Shown piece after piece: positions 8,609 through 17,748 of a DNA stretch of 64,000 nucleotides. Position numbers and translations under genes: made by a program. Source of the stretch: CBDCFL01 sp965216135 (GTDB lineage Bacteria > Pseudomonadota > Alphaproteobacteria > Rhodobacterales > Rhodobacteraceae); the NCBI GenBank assembly GCA_965216135.1, contig CBDCFL010000018.1:62001-126000 (forward strand). The letters are read 5' to 3'. Each line of letters begins with the position of its first letter. Positions within the stretch are counted from its first letter, which is position 1. Below the pieces are notes generated by a model that saw only the letters and a program-made list of their open reading frames with translations, was not told where the DNA came from and ran no database searches.

Positions 8609-8638
8609 GTCATGCTCTCCTTTCAAAGGGTGTTGGTG

Positions 8639-11281
8639 TCAGCCAGTCCAGCCCAGACCAGCAGAAATTGAGTTCATCGATTGCAACAGCGGGATCGACA
8701 CACGCGCGGCACCACCACCAGAGCGGGCATCGCGCAAAAGCGCCACCTGAAGCCGGTTGATGCGGTCTAGTTCACCTTTGACGCGGGCAAAGCGTTTGCA
8801 AAGATTGGGGAACCGCGCGGCAATCTCGCAACTTCCAGTCAGAAAACCGATGCCCTTACAGGCAAGCGCATATTCGGCCTGGATCATGCCCGAAATACGC
8901 GCGCGCGCGCCTGCATCCGTCACCAGCGAGGCATAATCGGCGGCAATGGACATATCGGTCTGGAACAGCGATTTCTCGACTTCGTCAACGATCAGGCGAA
9001 ACAGTTTTGAATTCTCAAACATCTCATGCAGGACCGCGTCGCCACGCTCTCCGCGAAACTTGCGCAGGTTGGCTATCGCCGTGCCAAACCCATACCAGCC
9101 GGTGATCAGATGGCGGTTCTGCGACCAGGCAAAGACCCAAGGGATCGCGCGCAGATCGGCAAGTGTCGCGGCCCCGAACCGGCGCGCCGGGCGCGAACCG
9201 ATCCTGAGCATCGCCAACTCCTCGACTGGGCTAGCCTGTTGGAAATAGTCGATAAAGCCCGGCGCGTTCAGCAGCGTCGAATAGGCCGTCTGTGACAACC
9301 CCGACAGGGCATCAAGCGCATCCTCAAATTCGGGATCAACCGGTGCTTGGCCTTTGTGGGCCACTTGCAGCAAGGTGCTGGCGGCCAGCAGCTCCAGATG
9401 GGCGGCTGCCGTACCCCGGTTGGCGTAATTGGCCGACACCACCTCGCCCTGCTCGGTGATCCTGAGCCGCCCGGAGATCGTGCCTTCGGGCTGCGCGGCA
9501 ATCGCGCGGCCCGTCGGTGCGCCACCGCGGCTGACCGAGCCGCCGCGTCCATGGAAGAACGCCGGCCTGTACCCGCGGGCGGTAAGCGTGCGGGTAATTT
9601 TCCGCTGCGCGCGGTCCAACTCCCATGTCGAGCAGAAATAACCGCCATCCTTGTTGCTGTCGGAATAACCCAGCATGATCTCGATATTTCGCCCGCCCGC
9701 TTTCAGGCTGCGTCTGGCCAGTGGAACATCCAGAGCTTCGGCGAGGATCGCCGGGGCGGCGCGCAGATCGTCTATTGTCTCAAACAGCGGCACCACATCG
9801 ATATCGAGCGTCTCCGCGCCGAACCCCGCGTAGCGCGCCAGAAGGTAAATGCCTAAAATATCATCCGCCGATCGGGTCATCGACAGGATGAAAGGGCCGA
9901 TCGCTTCGGGGTCGGGGCTGTGGCGTGCCGATTTCATCAGGCTCAGCAGCTTGAGCAATTCAGCAGCGGGACCAGCGAGTTTGGCGGCATCGACATGACC
10001 CAGGCCCGGCGCACCAAGCTCGCGGCGCACGCGGTCAGACCACGCTTTGCTGCCATATTGTGGCGGCTCGCTGCCTTGCAGGGTCCAGATCTGCGCAATG
10101 GTGTCAGTTGTGACTGTGGAGTTTTGGCGGATGTCCAGCGTGAAAGTACGGAACCCGAAGACCGAGGCCTGCCAGATTATTGGCCGGATATAGCGTCGCG
10201 CCAATCCTTCCGCGCCCAGCGCCACAAGGGCTGCTTCTATCGCCGCCAGATCAGCGACGAATTCAGATATATGCCTGTATTTGTCGCGTCCCAGTTTTCC
10301 CAATACAGCCGAGATCGCCTGACGGAATATCTCATTGGGATTGCGCTTTGGACCGTCGTCGCTGTCGATTATCTTCTGCAGGTTGGCACGGTCGGCCTCG
10401 GCAAGCGGGCGAATGCGGTCGTTGATGCTTAAACGCGCGGCGGCAATTTCTAGGTTAGCCGAATAAACCGCGATGACCGCTTCGCGCGCACGCGCCAGCG
10501 CCAGTTCGGTCATCTCTGCGGTGACGTTGGGATTGCCGTCGCGATCCCCGCCAATCCAGCTGTGAAAACGGATGCACGGGCTCACGTCAGACAGGCCACC
10601 ATAGGTATCCGCGACGGCCTGTTCAAACTGTTCAAAAACCTGCGGCACCGCGTCGAAAATACTGTCGCGAAAAAACTGCAGGCCCCATTCGATCTCGTCC
10701 GTCAGGCTGGGGCGTTCGAGCCTGAGTTCACCGGTCATCCACAACAGGTCAATCTCGCCTTCGATATCTGACAGGATCGAGGCGCGTTTGCGCGGCGTCC
10801 AACGGTGCGTCTCAAGCGACACCAGCTTGCGGTAGATACGCCGGTGTATCTCCAGCACGGTGACGCGCTTGGCCTCGGTCGGATGGGCTGTCAGCGTCGG
10901 GCCGACCGACAGCGAATTCGCGACTGCTGTAAAGCTTTGCAGATCAAGGCCCGCGCGCGTCATCGCGTCGGCAAAGCTGCCACCGATCGCAGCCGCACCA
11001 TCCTGGGTCTCGGTTTGCCGGCGATCGCGAACCTGGGCGTTTTCGTCGACGACGCGCAAAAGCTGAAACCAGATGGTCAATGCCTGAAGATAAGGCGTTG
11101 CGTCACTGCCTGTCGGAATTTCGGATACCGCCGGCCCGGCAGCCCATTTCGCGACATGGGGCGCGCGTTTGTCTAGGATATTGCGCCAGAGCTGATAGAG
11201 TTCCTCGCGCAGATCGCCTGCATAGCTGGGACTTGCGACGCCCGATTTGCGCTCGGCAATCCCTGCACCGGGCGATGACAT
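8639..11281 (-). CDS. ppc: phosphoenolpyruvate carboxylase
   Basis: 880 residues, the usual length for bacterial PEPC. It fixes bicarbonate onto PEP to give oxaloacetate. Catalytic His133 lies in TAHPTEAKR; the active-site GYSDSNKDGGYF and the glycine loop FHGRGGSVSRGGAPTGRA are intact. In the serine cycle it supplies oxaloacetate for malate. Its start codon overlaps the hprA stop in a TAATG arrangement, so the two are translationally coupled. Serine-cycle PEPCs are often insensitive to acetyl-CoA; that cannot be judged here. Confidence 0.95.
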   Translation of the reverse strand: MSSPGAGIAERKSGVASPSYAGDLREELYQLWRNILDKRAPHVAKWAAGPAVSEIPTGSDATPYLQALTIWFQLLRVVDENAQVRDRRQTETQDGAAAIGGSFADAMTRAGLDLQSFTAVANSLSVGPTLTAHPTEAKRVTVLEIHRRIYRKLVSLETHRWTPRKRASILSDIEGEIDLLWMTGELRLERPSLTDEIEWGLQFFRDSIFDAVPQVFEQFEQAVADTYGGLSDVSPCIRFHSWIGGDRDGNPNVTAEMTELALARAREAVIAVYSANLEIAAARLSINDRIRPLAEADRANLQKIIDSDDGPKRNPNEIFRQAISAVLGKLGRDKYRHISEFVADLAAIEAALVALGAEGLARRYIRPIIWQASVFGFRTFTLDIRQNSTVTTDTIAQIWTLQGSEPPQYGSKAWSDRVRRELGAPGLGHVDAAKLAGPAAELLKLLSLMKSARHSPDPEAIGPFILSMTRSADDILGIYLLARYAGFGAETLDIDVVPLFETIDDLRAAPAILAEALDVPLARRSLKAGGRNIEIMLGYSDSNKDGGYFCSTWELDRAQRKITRTLTARGYRPAFFHGRGGSVSRGGAPTGRAIAAQPEGTISGRLRITEQGEVVSANYANRGTAAAHLELLAASTLLQVAHKGQAPVDPEFEDALDALSGLSQTAYSTLLNAPGFIDYFQQASPVEELAMLRIGSRPARRFGAATLADLRAIPWVFAWSQNRHLITGWYGFGTAIANLRKFRGERGDAVLHEMFENSKLFRLIVDEVEKSLFQTDMSIAADYASLVTDAGARARISGMIQAEYALACKGIGFLTGSCEIAARFPNLCKRFARVKGELDRINRLQVALLRDARSGGGAARVSIPLLQSMNSISAGLGWTG

Positions 11282-12252
11282 TAGTTAACCCGGTCGCGCG
11301 GATCTCGGCCATCAAGAAAAGCGCGCAGGTTGTCGATCACACGAAAGCCCATCGCGTCGCGTGTTTCGCGCGTGGCACTGCCGAGATGAGGCAACATCAC
11401 GATGTTGGGCGCTGACAGAAGTGCCGGGCTGATATTCGGCTCGCCCTCGAACACATCCAGCGCCGCTGCGGCGATGCTTCCCGCGGCCAGCGCGTCGGCC
11501 AGCGCCTTCGGATCGACGACCTCGCCGCGTGCAGTGTTGATCAATATCGCGTTTGACTTCATCAGGCCAAGACGTTCGGCATTCATCAGGTGAGTGTTTT
11601 CGGTGCCGCCGGGGCAGTGCAGCGACACGAAATCAGATTGGGGCAGCAAATCTTCGATGCTGTCGACCTGCGTTGCGGCGAATTTATCGAGAATGTCCGC
11701 CGGAAACCGAAACGCATCCTGCACGACGATTTTCATGCCAAAGCCGAAATGTGCACGGCGTGCCATTTCCCGACCAATGCGCCCGAAACCGACGATGCCC
11801 AGGGTCTTGCCCGCAACCTTGTGACCGATCATATGAGTCGGCCGCCAGCCGGTCCAATTGCCTGAGCGGACCTCGCGCTCGCCTTCGCCCGCGCGTCGCG
11901 CGGCGATCAAGAGCAAAGCCATGGCCAGATCGGCCGTGCATTCGGACAAAACCTCTGGCGTGTTGGTCACAACGATACCCTTGGCCGCGGCAACATCGAT
12001 GTCGATGTTGCTGAAACCGACGCCGTAGTTACCCAGAAACTTGGCGCGAAGGTTTTCGACATTCAGAACGTCGGCATCAACCTTGTCGGTCACGGTCGGC
12101 AATACCGCATCATATTTGCAAAGTGCTGTGCGCAGTTCGGCGGCACCAAGCGGCGTGTCGTCCTTGTTGAAATCGACATCGCCAATCTTGGCCAGTTCGG
12201 CCTCGACCGCGTCGGGCCAGCGGCGGGTGACAAGTATTCTGGGTCTGGTCAT
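11281..12252 (-). CDS. hprA: hydroxypyruvate reductase (D-2-hydroxyacid dehydrogenase family)
   Basis: 323 residues. It reduces hydroxypyruvate to D-glycerate with NAD(P)H. The Rossmann motif GFGRIG is at 155-160, and the catalytic triad residues R242 (NTARGE), E271 and H289 (LPHLG) are in place. Position between mtkB and ppc makes the serine-cycle role likely, although close relatives (glyoxylate reductases, other hydroxyacid dehydrogenases) share these motifs. It starts 11 bases after mtkB. Confidence 0.85.
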   Translation of the reverse strand: MTRPRILVTRRWPDAVEAELAKIGDVDFNKDDTPLGAAELRTALCKYDAVLPTVTDKVDADVLNVENLRAKFLGNYGVGFSNIDIDVAAAKGIVVTNTPEVLSECTADLAMALLLIAARRAGEGEREVRSGNWTGWRPTHMIGHKVAGKTLGIVGFGRIGREMARRAHFGFGMKIVVQDAFRFPADILDKFAATQVDSIEDLLPQSDFVSLHCPGGTENTHLMNAERLGLMKSNAILINTARGEVVDPKALADALAAGSIAAAALDVFEGEPNISPALLSAPNIVMLPHLGSATRETRDAMGFRVIDNLRAFLDGRDPRDRVN

Positions 12253-12263
12253 AGTGCCTCCGC

Positions 12264-13145
12264 TCAGGCCATCCGGGCCGCGATAGTTTCGCCGATCACG
12301 GCGGGGTTTTCGGCGACCGTTACGCCAGCCGCGGACAGGATTTCAACCTTTTCCGAGGCACTTTCGCCAAAGGCAGAGATAATCGCGCCTGCATGGCCCA
12401 TGGTGCGACCCTTGGGTGCGGTCAGCCCCGCGACATAGGCGACGACTGGTTTTGAGACGTTATCGCGGATATAGGCTGCCGCTTCGGCTTCCTGCGGGCC
12501 GCCGATCTCGCCGATCAGGGCAATGATGTGGGTATCGTCGTCTTCCTCGAACTCTTGCAGAATGTCCCTGAACGACGAGCCGTTGATCGGATCGCCACCA
12601 ATACCGACCGAAGTCGATACCCCGATGCCACGGTCCGTGAGCTGCGCGGCAGCTTCATAGCCCAACGTGCCCGAGCGCCCAACGATGCCGACGTTGCCCT
12701 GCAGATAGATATGGCCGGGCATGATCCCCAAGAGCGCCTTGCCTGGGCTGATGGTTCCAGCGCAGTTTGGGCCAGTCAGCACCATGCGGCGCTCCCTGGG
12801 ATAGCGATACATATAGCGTTTTACGCGGATCATGTCCTGCGCGGGAATGCCATCGGTGATGCAAACGCAATAGCGGATACCGCCATCGGCTGCTTCCATG
12901 ATGGAATCGGCAGCAAAAGGTGGCGGCACGAACACCAGGCTAGCCTCGGCCCCGGTTTCGGCAACCGCCTCTTTGACGGTATTAAAAACCGGCACGCCTT
13001 CGACCTTTTCGCCGCCCTTGCCCGGAACCACCCCACCGACGACATTTGTGCCGTAATTCAGCATGTCCTTGGTGTGAAACCGCGCCATGCGCCCGGTGAT
13101 GCCCTGCACAATAACTTTCGTGTCGCCATCAAGAAGTATGCTCAC
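12264..13145 (-). CDS. mtkB: malate-CoA ligase (malate thiokinase) alpha subunit
   Basis: 293 residues of the succinyl-CoA synthetase alpha fold: N-terminal CoA-binding domain (VIVQGITGRMA), the NCAGTISPG segment and the phospho-histidine H251 in RTMGHAGAI. With the beta subunit it makes malyl-CoA from malate, ATP and CoA. The malate rather than succinate assignment rests on the cluster: it sits with sga, hprA and ppc, while TCA-cycle sucCD usually lies with mdh and sucAB. The GTG at 13145 overlaps the mtkA stop by four bases (GTGA); an upstream in-frame ATG at 13190 would overlap mtkA more and seems less likely. Confidence 0.85.
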   Translation of the reverse strand: MSILLDGDTKVIVQGITGRMARFHTKDMLNYGTNVVGGVVPGKGGEKVEGVPVFNTVKEAVAETGAEASLVFVPPPFAADSIMEAADGGIRYCVCITDGIPAQDMIRVKRYMYRYPRERRMVLTGPNCAGTISPGKALLGIMPGHIYLQGNVGIVGRSGTLGYEAAAQLTDRGIGVSTSVGIGGDPINGSSFRDILQEFEEDDDTHIIALIGEIGGPQEAEAAAYIRDNVSKPVVAYVAGLTAPKGRTMGHAGAIISAFGESASEKVEILSAAGVTVAENPAVIGETIAARMA

Positions 13146-14341
13146 GTTGCCGCCCTCACTTTTGTGCCCTGGCCAAGATCGTTTTTCCATGCGCCAACCG
13201 CGCGTTCGGCGGCTTCCATCAGCGTCGAGGCGCGGATGATCGGCAGCCCGGATTGGGCCAGAATTTTCTGACCCTCTTCGACATTCGTTCCCGCCAGACG
13301 CACGATTACGGGCACGTCGATCTGCACATCTTTCAGCGCCTGAACGACGCCCTCGGCCACCCAGTCGCAGCGGTTGATCCCAGCGAAGATGTTCACCAGA
13401 ACTGCCTGAACATTGCTGTCGGACATCACCAGCCGGAAAGCTTTGGCGACACGTTCGGGCGTGGCCCCACCGCCGATGTCGAGAAAATTCGCCGGTTCAC
13501 CGCCGGCCAGCTTGATGGTGTCCATCGTCGCCATGGCCAGCCCTGCGCCGTTCACGATACAACCGATATTGCCATCCAGACCGACATAGGAAAGGCCCCG
13601 GTCAGCCGCACGGCTTTCGCGTGGGTCTTCCTGAGATTTGTCGCGCAGCTCACTGATCTGCGGATGGCGAAAGAGCGCGTTGTCGTCAAAAGTCATCTTG
13701 GCGTCGAGCGCCAAGATGCGGCTGTCGCCTGTGACCACAAGCGGGTTAATCTCGACCATGGTCGCGTCATGTTCGCGGAAGGCCTGGTAGCAACCCTGAA
13801 GGGTGCGCACCATCGCTTGGGTCAGGGCCGGTTCGATGCCCAGTTTGAATGCAATTTCGCGGGCCTGAAAATCGCGCAGACCCACCGCAGGCTCGACGGT
13901 CGAGCGCACGATGCTGTCGGGACGATTGGCGGATATTTCTTCGATTTCCATGCCGCCTTCGGATGAGGCCACGATCATGATGCGCTGGCTGGAGCGATCC
14001 AGCACGAAGCCTAAATAAATCTCGCGATCAATCGGCACGGCGCGTTCTACGTAGACACGGTAGATGCCTTTGCCTTCAGGTCCGGTCTGATGGGTGACCA
14101 GCTTTTTGCCGAACATGCCTTCGCAGGCTTTCTGGATCTCGTTTTCCGTCTCACACAGCTTGACCCCGCCAGCCTTGCCGCGGCCGCCGGCATGGACCTG
14201 GGCCTTGATGATCCATTTATCCCCGCCCAGTTCGCGGGCGCGGTAGGCGGCCTGCTCGGGGCTGTAGGCCAGCGCGCCGGGCGGGATTTCAACGCCGAAA
14301 TTGGATAGAACTTCCTTGGCCTGATATTCATGAATATCCAT
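13142..14341 (-). CDS. mtkA: malate-CoA ligase (malate thiokinase) beta subunit
   Basis: 399 residues. ATP-grasp domain at the N-terminus (MDIHEYQAKEVLSNFGV opening; HAGGRGKAGGVKL glycine-rich loop) and the C-terminal CoA-ligase domain with NIFAGINRCDWVAEGVV. It forms the heterotetramer with mtkB that activates malate. It starts 9 bases after sga and overlaps mtkB. Succinyl-CoA synthetase beta is the close alternative by sequence; the serine-cycle neighbourhood decides the call. Confidence 0.85.
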   Translation of the reverse strand: MDIHEYQAKEVLSNFGVEIPPGALAYSPEQAAYRARELGGDKWIIKAQVHAGGRGKAGGVKLCETENEIQKACEGMFGKKLVTHQTGPEGKGIYRVYVERAVPIDREIYLGFVLDRSSQRIMIVASSEGGMEIEEISANRPDSIVRSTVEPAVGLRDFQAREIAFKLGIEPALTQAMVRTLQGCYQAFREHDATMVEINPLVVTGDSRILALDAKMTFDDNALFRHPQISELRDKSQEDPRESRAADRGLSYVGLDGNIGCIVNGAGLAMATMDTIKLAGGEPANFLDIGGGATPERVAKAFRLVMSDSNVQAVLVNIFAGINRCDWVAEGVVQALKDVQIDVPVIVRLAGTNVEEGQKILAQSGLPIIRASTLMEAAERAVGAWKNDLGQGTKVRAAT

Positions 14342-14350
14342 TTGCTTGCC

Positions 14351-15595
14351 TCACGCCGCTTTTTCTTGTTCGTAGAATTTCGCAAGACGGTGCTCGACTT
14401 TGGAAATATCCAGCCCGGTGCCAAAGGCATTCATCGCCTCGGCAAATCGGGTTACGACGTCGGTGATTGCCGCCTGGGTGAGTTGATTAAGGATGCCGAT
14501 GCGGATCTGGACCGGGGCCGACAAAGTCGGCCAGATGCAAAAGCCAACGGCCCGGCAGGATTGGACCAGTTCCATTTCGCGCCCGGCCAGTTTTTCCGGC
14601 AGATTGAGCACAATCAGGCTGGTCATGTTCGATGTCACTGTGCAGCCCATCGCGATGACGGCCTGGCGCATGGCTTTCTCGTGGAACGCATAGTCACGCG
14701 CCCTTTGCTCGACGCCGTGCTGCAATGTGATGCGCAGGGCTTCGTGAAAGGCGGCCACTGCATAGCCCGAATGGGTGCGGTGATAGGTGCCTTTTTCGAC
14801 ATCCGCGCTGTCGACGATGCCCCAGTGGCGGCCCTCGAGGATCGGGTGGTGGACGTAGGAATGGCAGCCGCGTTGCTTGACGATGTCGATATAGCGCTCA
14901 GTGAAGCTGACCGGCGCATAGGTCAATGGCAGGCAGAGCACGCCTTTTTGCGGACACGACGCCCAGCCAACGACGCCCGGGAAAAGATCGATTGAGAAAT
15001 CGGCGATGCCGAGCGACGACACCGCATCGACCAGCCCAAGCGCGTCGTGCTTTTCGCAGGCGTCCGAAAACCCCTGCACGTCGTTTATGCGGCCCGATCC
15101 GGTTTCCCAATGCGCCATGAATGCCCATTGCGGTTTGTGCTCGGCAAGCGCCGCATCGACGATATCGCCGGTGACCGACTGGCCATGCGGCACCTCTACG
15201 ATCACGACATTGGCCGGTTGCGGGTTCATGGGATTTGCCGCCAAATCCTCGCGGCTTGACGCTTTCATGCGGATCGTCAGTCCGTCGATGCCGCTGAAAG
15301 TGCCGTTGGTGAACGCGACAACCGTGTCACCGGGCAGCAGGGCGTTGAACAGGCAATCAAGCGCGCTGAAGCCGGTACCGCCGACCCCGTAGGTGTAGGT
15401 GTTTCGGGTGCCGAAAATCGAGCGCAACATTTGCTTGCTTTCGATCATACCGCGCAGCACGTCGGCCTGCATGTGGTCGGCCAGTCCGGCATTGGCAAAA
15501 CTTTCCAGCACGCGCGGGTCGGTTTTGCCCGGCCCCGGTCCGGCAGCCAGCGTTTCGGGGATTTCAAGTTTTGGAAATATATTCGGATTGGTCAA
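14351..15595 (-). CDS. sgaA: serine-glyoxylate aminotransferase
   Basis: 414 residues, class V PLP aminotransferase. It transfers the amino group from serine to glyoxylate, giving hydroxypyruvate and glycine. PLP lysine K217 is in SCPQKGVL; GPGPGKTDPRVL near the start and WETGSG (163-168) are family features. It is the first gene of the serine-cycle operon, so the promoter must lie in 15596-15831, shared with the divergent regulator. Confidence 0.92.
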   Translation of the reverse strand: MTNPNIFPKLEIPETLAAGPGPGKTDPRVLESFANAGLADHMQADVLRGMIESKQMLRSIFGTRNTYTYGVGGTGFSALDCLFNALLPGDTVVAFTNGTFSGIDGLTIRMKASSREDLAANPMNPQPANVVIVEVPHGQSVTGDIVDAALAEHKPQWAFMAHWETGSGRINDVQGFSDACEKHDALGLVDAVSSLGIADFSIDLFPGVVGWASCPQKGVLCLPLTYAPVSFTERYIDIVKQRGCHSYVHHPILEGRHWGIVDSADVEKGTYHRTHSGYAVAAFHEALRITLQHGVEQRARDYAFHEKAMRQAVIAMGCTVTSNMTSLIVLNLPEKLAGREMELVQSCRAVGFCIWPTLSAPVQIRIGILNQLTQAAITDVVTRFAEAMNAFGTGLDISKVEHRLAKFYEQEKAA

Positions 15596-15689
15596 AGTCT
15601 CACCCTCGTCATCTTTGGCCTATCAGGCGGCAGGTCCACATTTGCCGGCCAGAATGATCCTGCTTGTCAATCCGCACAACGGAAGTTAC

Positions 15690-15780
15690 TCCTGCTTATG
15701 GGTATCCTTTTGGGTGGGGAAAACCCTACCCATTATGGTGGAAATACCGTTGCATACCGTTTTCCGCCCTACCCATACGG
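15690..15780. promoter_or_regulatory. candidate operators in the divergent sga / regulator promoter region
   Basis: Within the 236-base gap between sga and the regulator gene, CCCTACCCAT occurs twice (15724-15733 and 15767-15776, 43 bases apart, about four helical turns). An inverted ATGGGTA lies at 15698-15704, giving a hyphenated inverted repeat with the first site. ATACCGT also occurs twice (about 15744 and 15754). The arrangement looks like a multi-site operator for the adjacent LuxR-type regulator; no -10/-35 pair is convincing. Confidence 0.45.
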
Positions 15781-15831
15781 GCAGCGAACAGACAAAATTG
15801 CCGCGTTATCAAATGGTTAATCGGAGGCGCA

Positions 15832-16467
15832 ATGATCGACATCATGCTGGCCGACAGCAACCCGCTGGTGTTGTCGGCCATGTCGGAAATTTTTGAACGC
15901 GATCCGCGATTCTCGCTGGTTGCGACATCGGCGACTGCTGAGGGGTTTCTGGGCACGGTCATGCGCGTGCCGGTGGCCATCGGCGTGATCGACTGGAATT
16001 TGCCCGTGCTTGGTGGTGCAAAGCTGATTGAGGTGTTGCGCGAGCAGGAAAACGCGCCGCGATTGGTGGTCTATGGCGACAATTCGCCAGACCTGCCGCG
16101 ACTGGCGATGACCGCAGGTGCAGCCGCGTTCGCGCCGCGATCAGGCGCAGCAGTCGGGTTGCTGGCAACCTGCATCGACGTGGCAGATGGAAAAATGGTT
16201 TTTCCGTTTCTAGATGTCCGGGATCTGCAAAAAGACCCGATCCAGCAATTGTCGCGGCGCGAGCGTGGGATGCTGGAGGCTTTGTCAAAGGGTCTGACCA
16301 ACCGCGAGCTGTCGCGCGAGTTGGGCATCTCGACAAACACCGTCAAATTCCACCTCTCCAACCTGTTTGAAAAACTCTCGGTCAAGAACCGCGCCCAGGC
16401 CATCGCCTTTTATTATTCATCACGGGTTTCGGCATCGGACGGTCTGGGCGGCTTTGGCTTGAAATGA
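15832..16467 (+). CDS. NarL/LuxR-type response-regulator-like transcription factor
   Basis: 211 residues. N-terminal receiver-like domain (1-120) and C-terminal LuxR helix-turn-helix (about 140-200; LSRRERGMLEAL...LTNRELSRELGISTNTVKFHLSN). The acceptor aspartate D54 (VIDWNLP) is present, but the acidic pair is reduced (LADSN, one Asp) and the conserved lysine is replaced by arginine (FAPRSG). Phosphorylation-independent control, or a metabolite signal, is therefore possible. ATG 15832 follows a GGAGG site. Being divergent from the sga operon and upstream of mcl-gck, it probably regulates the serine cycle (inference). Confidence 0.85.
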   Translation: MIDIMLADSNPLVLSAMSEIFERDPRFSLVATSATAEGFLGTVMRVPVAIGVIDWNLPVLGGAKLIEVLREQENAPRLVVYGDNSPDLPRLAMTAGAAAFAPRSGAAVGLLATCIDVADGKMVFPFLDVRDLQKDPIQQLSRRERGMLEALSKGLTNRELSRELGISTNTVKFHLSNLFEKLSVKNRAQAIAFYYSSRVSASDGLGGFGLK

Positions 16468-16488
16468 TGTGCAATATCTGTGGCAAGG

Positions 16489-16503
16489 AGCGCAATAAAA
16501 TTG
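16489..16503. repeat. 15-bp repeat flanking the ISNCY insertion (left copy)
   Basis: AGCGCAATAAAATTG occurs here and again at 19375-19389 ahead of mcl. Both copies lie 14-17 bases outside the ISNCY ends, on the same side, so they do not have the geometry of a target-site duplication; a duplicated regulatory element in the original regulator-mcl spacer is an alternative. Confidence 0.6.
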
Positions 16504-17748
16504 TTTGTCGAGAACATTCTGAGTTGACCGGTTTATGTACCATATGAGTTGACCGCTTCTGTTGCGGTTTCTGGCCCTGTGGGGAAGTGGTCGGTCGCGG
16601 AGCGGCTGTCCACTTGTCCACAGGGCACCGGTCGGTCGCGTCGAAGCGGGTCACGCGGCCTCGCGGGTTTGGCTGTCGATCGGTTGGCCATCGGCGTGGT
16701 ATCGCGCCAGACATCGCGGTCCATGGAAGACGGCCATTGTGCCGTCGGGGTATTCGTGGACGCGGACCCTGGCCTTGACGTAATGGCGGCGGTGGCGGCC
16801 GGCGGGGATCTGAAGTGCCAGGCGCTTGTAGCGCACCGTGTTGTCGTTTGAGACGGTGCGTTCCTCGTGGATGCACAGGATGTCGTCGAGCGCGCCGGTG
16901 AAGGGGACGAAGGCGGTGCCCCGGTCCTCCGGCCGGGGTCGCGAAGCGGGCGTTGTGTTGTGGCAGGAAGACCTCCTTGAGGAAGCGGTTGGCCTCGACC
17001 ATGTCGGTGATGCCGGCGAGCCTGAGTTCCTGGGGCAGGCGCTTCTGCAAGGTGCCGAACATGCGCTCCGAGCGCCGCCTTGCCTCGGGCGAGCAGGCCG
17101 GGATCAACTCGATGCCGAGCTGCGCCAGGGCGCGGCCGACCTGGGTCGGGGTGTCCTTGTCCACCTTGCCGCCGGCCTCGGGCGTGTTCCAGTAGTGGCT
17201 GGCGCGGTCGGCGTAGAGCGAGCAGAACAGGCCCTTGGCCCGGATCGCCTCGGACACCCCCTGGAAGCTCGACATGGTGCCCTCTTCGGCGACGAAGAAG
17301 GCCGAGTAGATATCGCTGGTCGCATCGTCCATGGTGACGATCAGGTCCCACCATCGACCGGGGACCCACTCGTGGCTCGAGCCGTCCTGGTGCAACATCA
17401 TGCCGGGCAGGGCACGGCGCGGCCGCTTGCGCCGGTGGCCCCACGCCTGGGCGCCGCGCGCCTGCGCCCATGGGCTTGCAAGCTCAGCCGCAGCCAGTTG
17501 TAGCTGCGCTTGAAGCCGTGATCGGCCACCAGCTTCTCGTGGAAGTGCTTGGCCGTGAAGTCCCAGTAGCGGGTGTCGAACAACTCCAGCACCCGCGCCA
17601 CCTCGTCCACCGGCGCGCGCCGCGCCGAGAGGCGGCCCAGGCGGCGGTCGTAGAGACCGTCGGCTCCCTCCGCCTCGTAGCGGTCGCGCCAGCGCCGGAA
17701 GGTGCGCTCCGAGACACCCAGAACCTCCGCCGCCTCCGCCTGGCTCAA

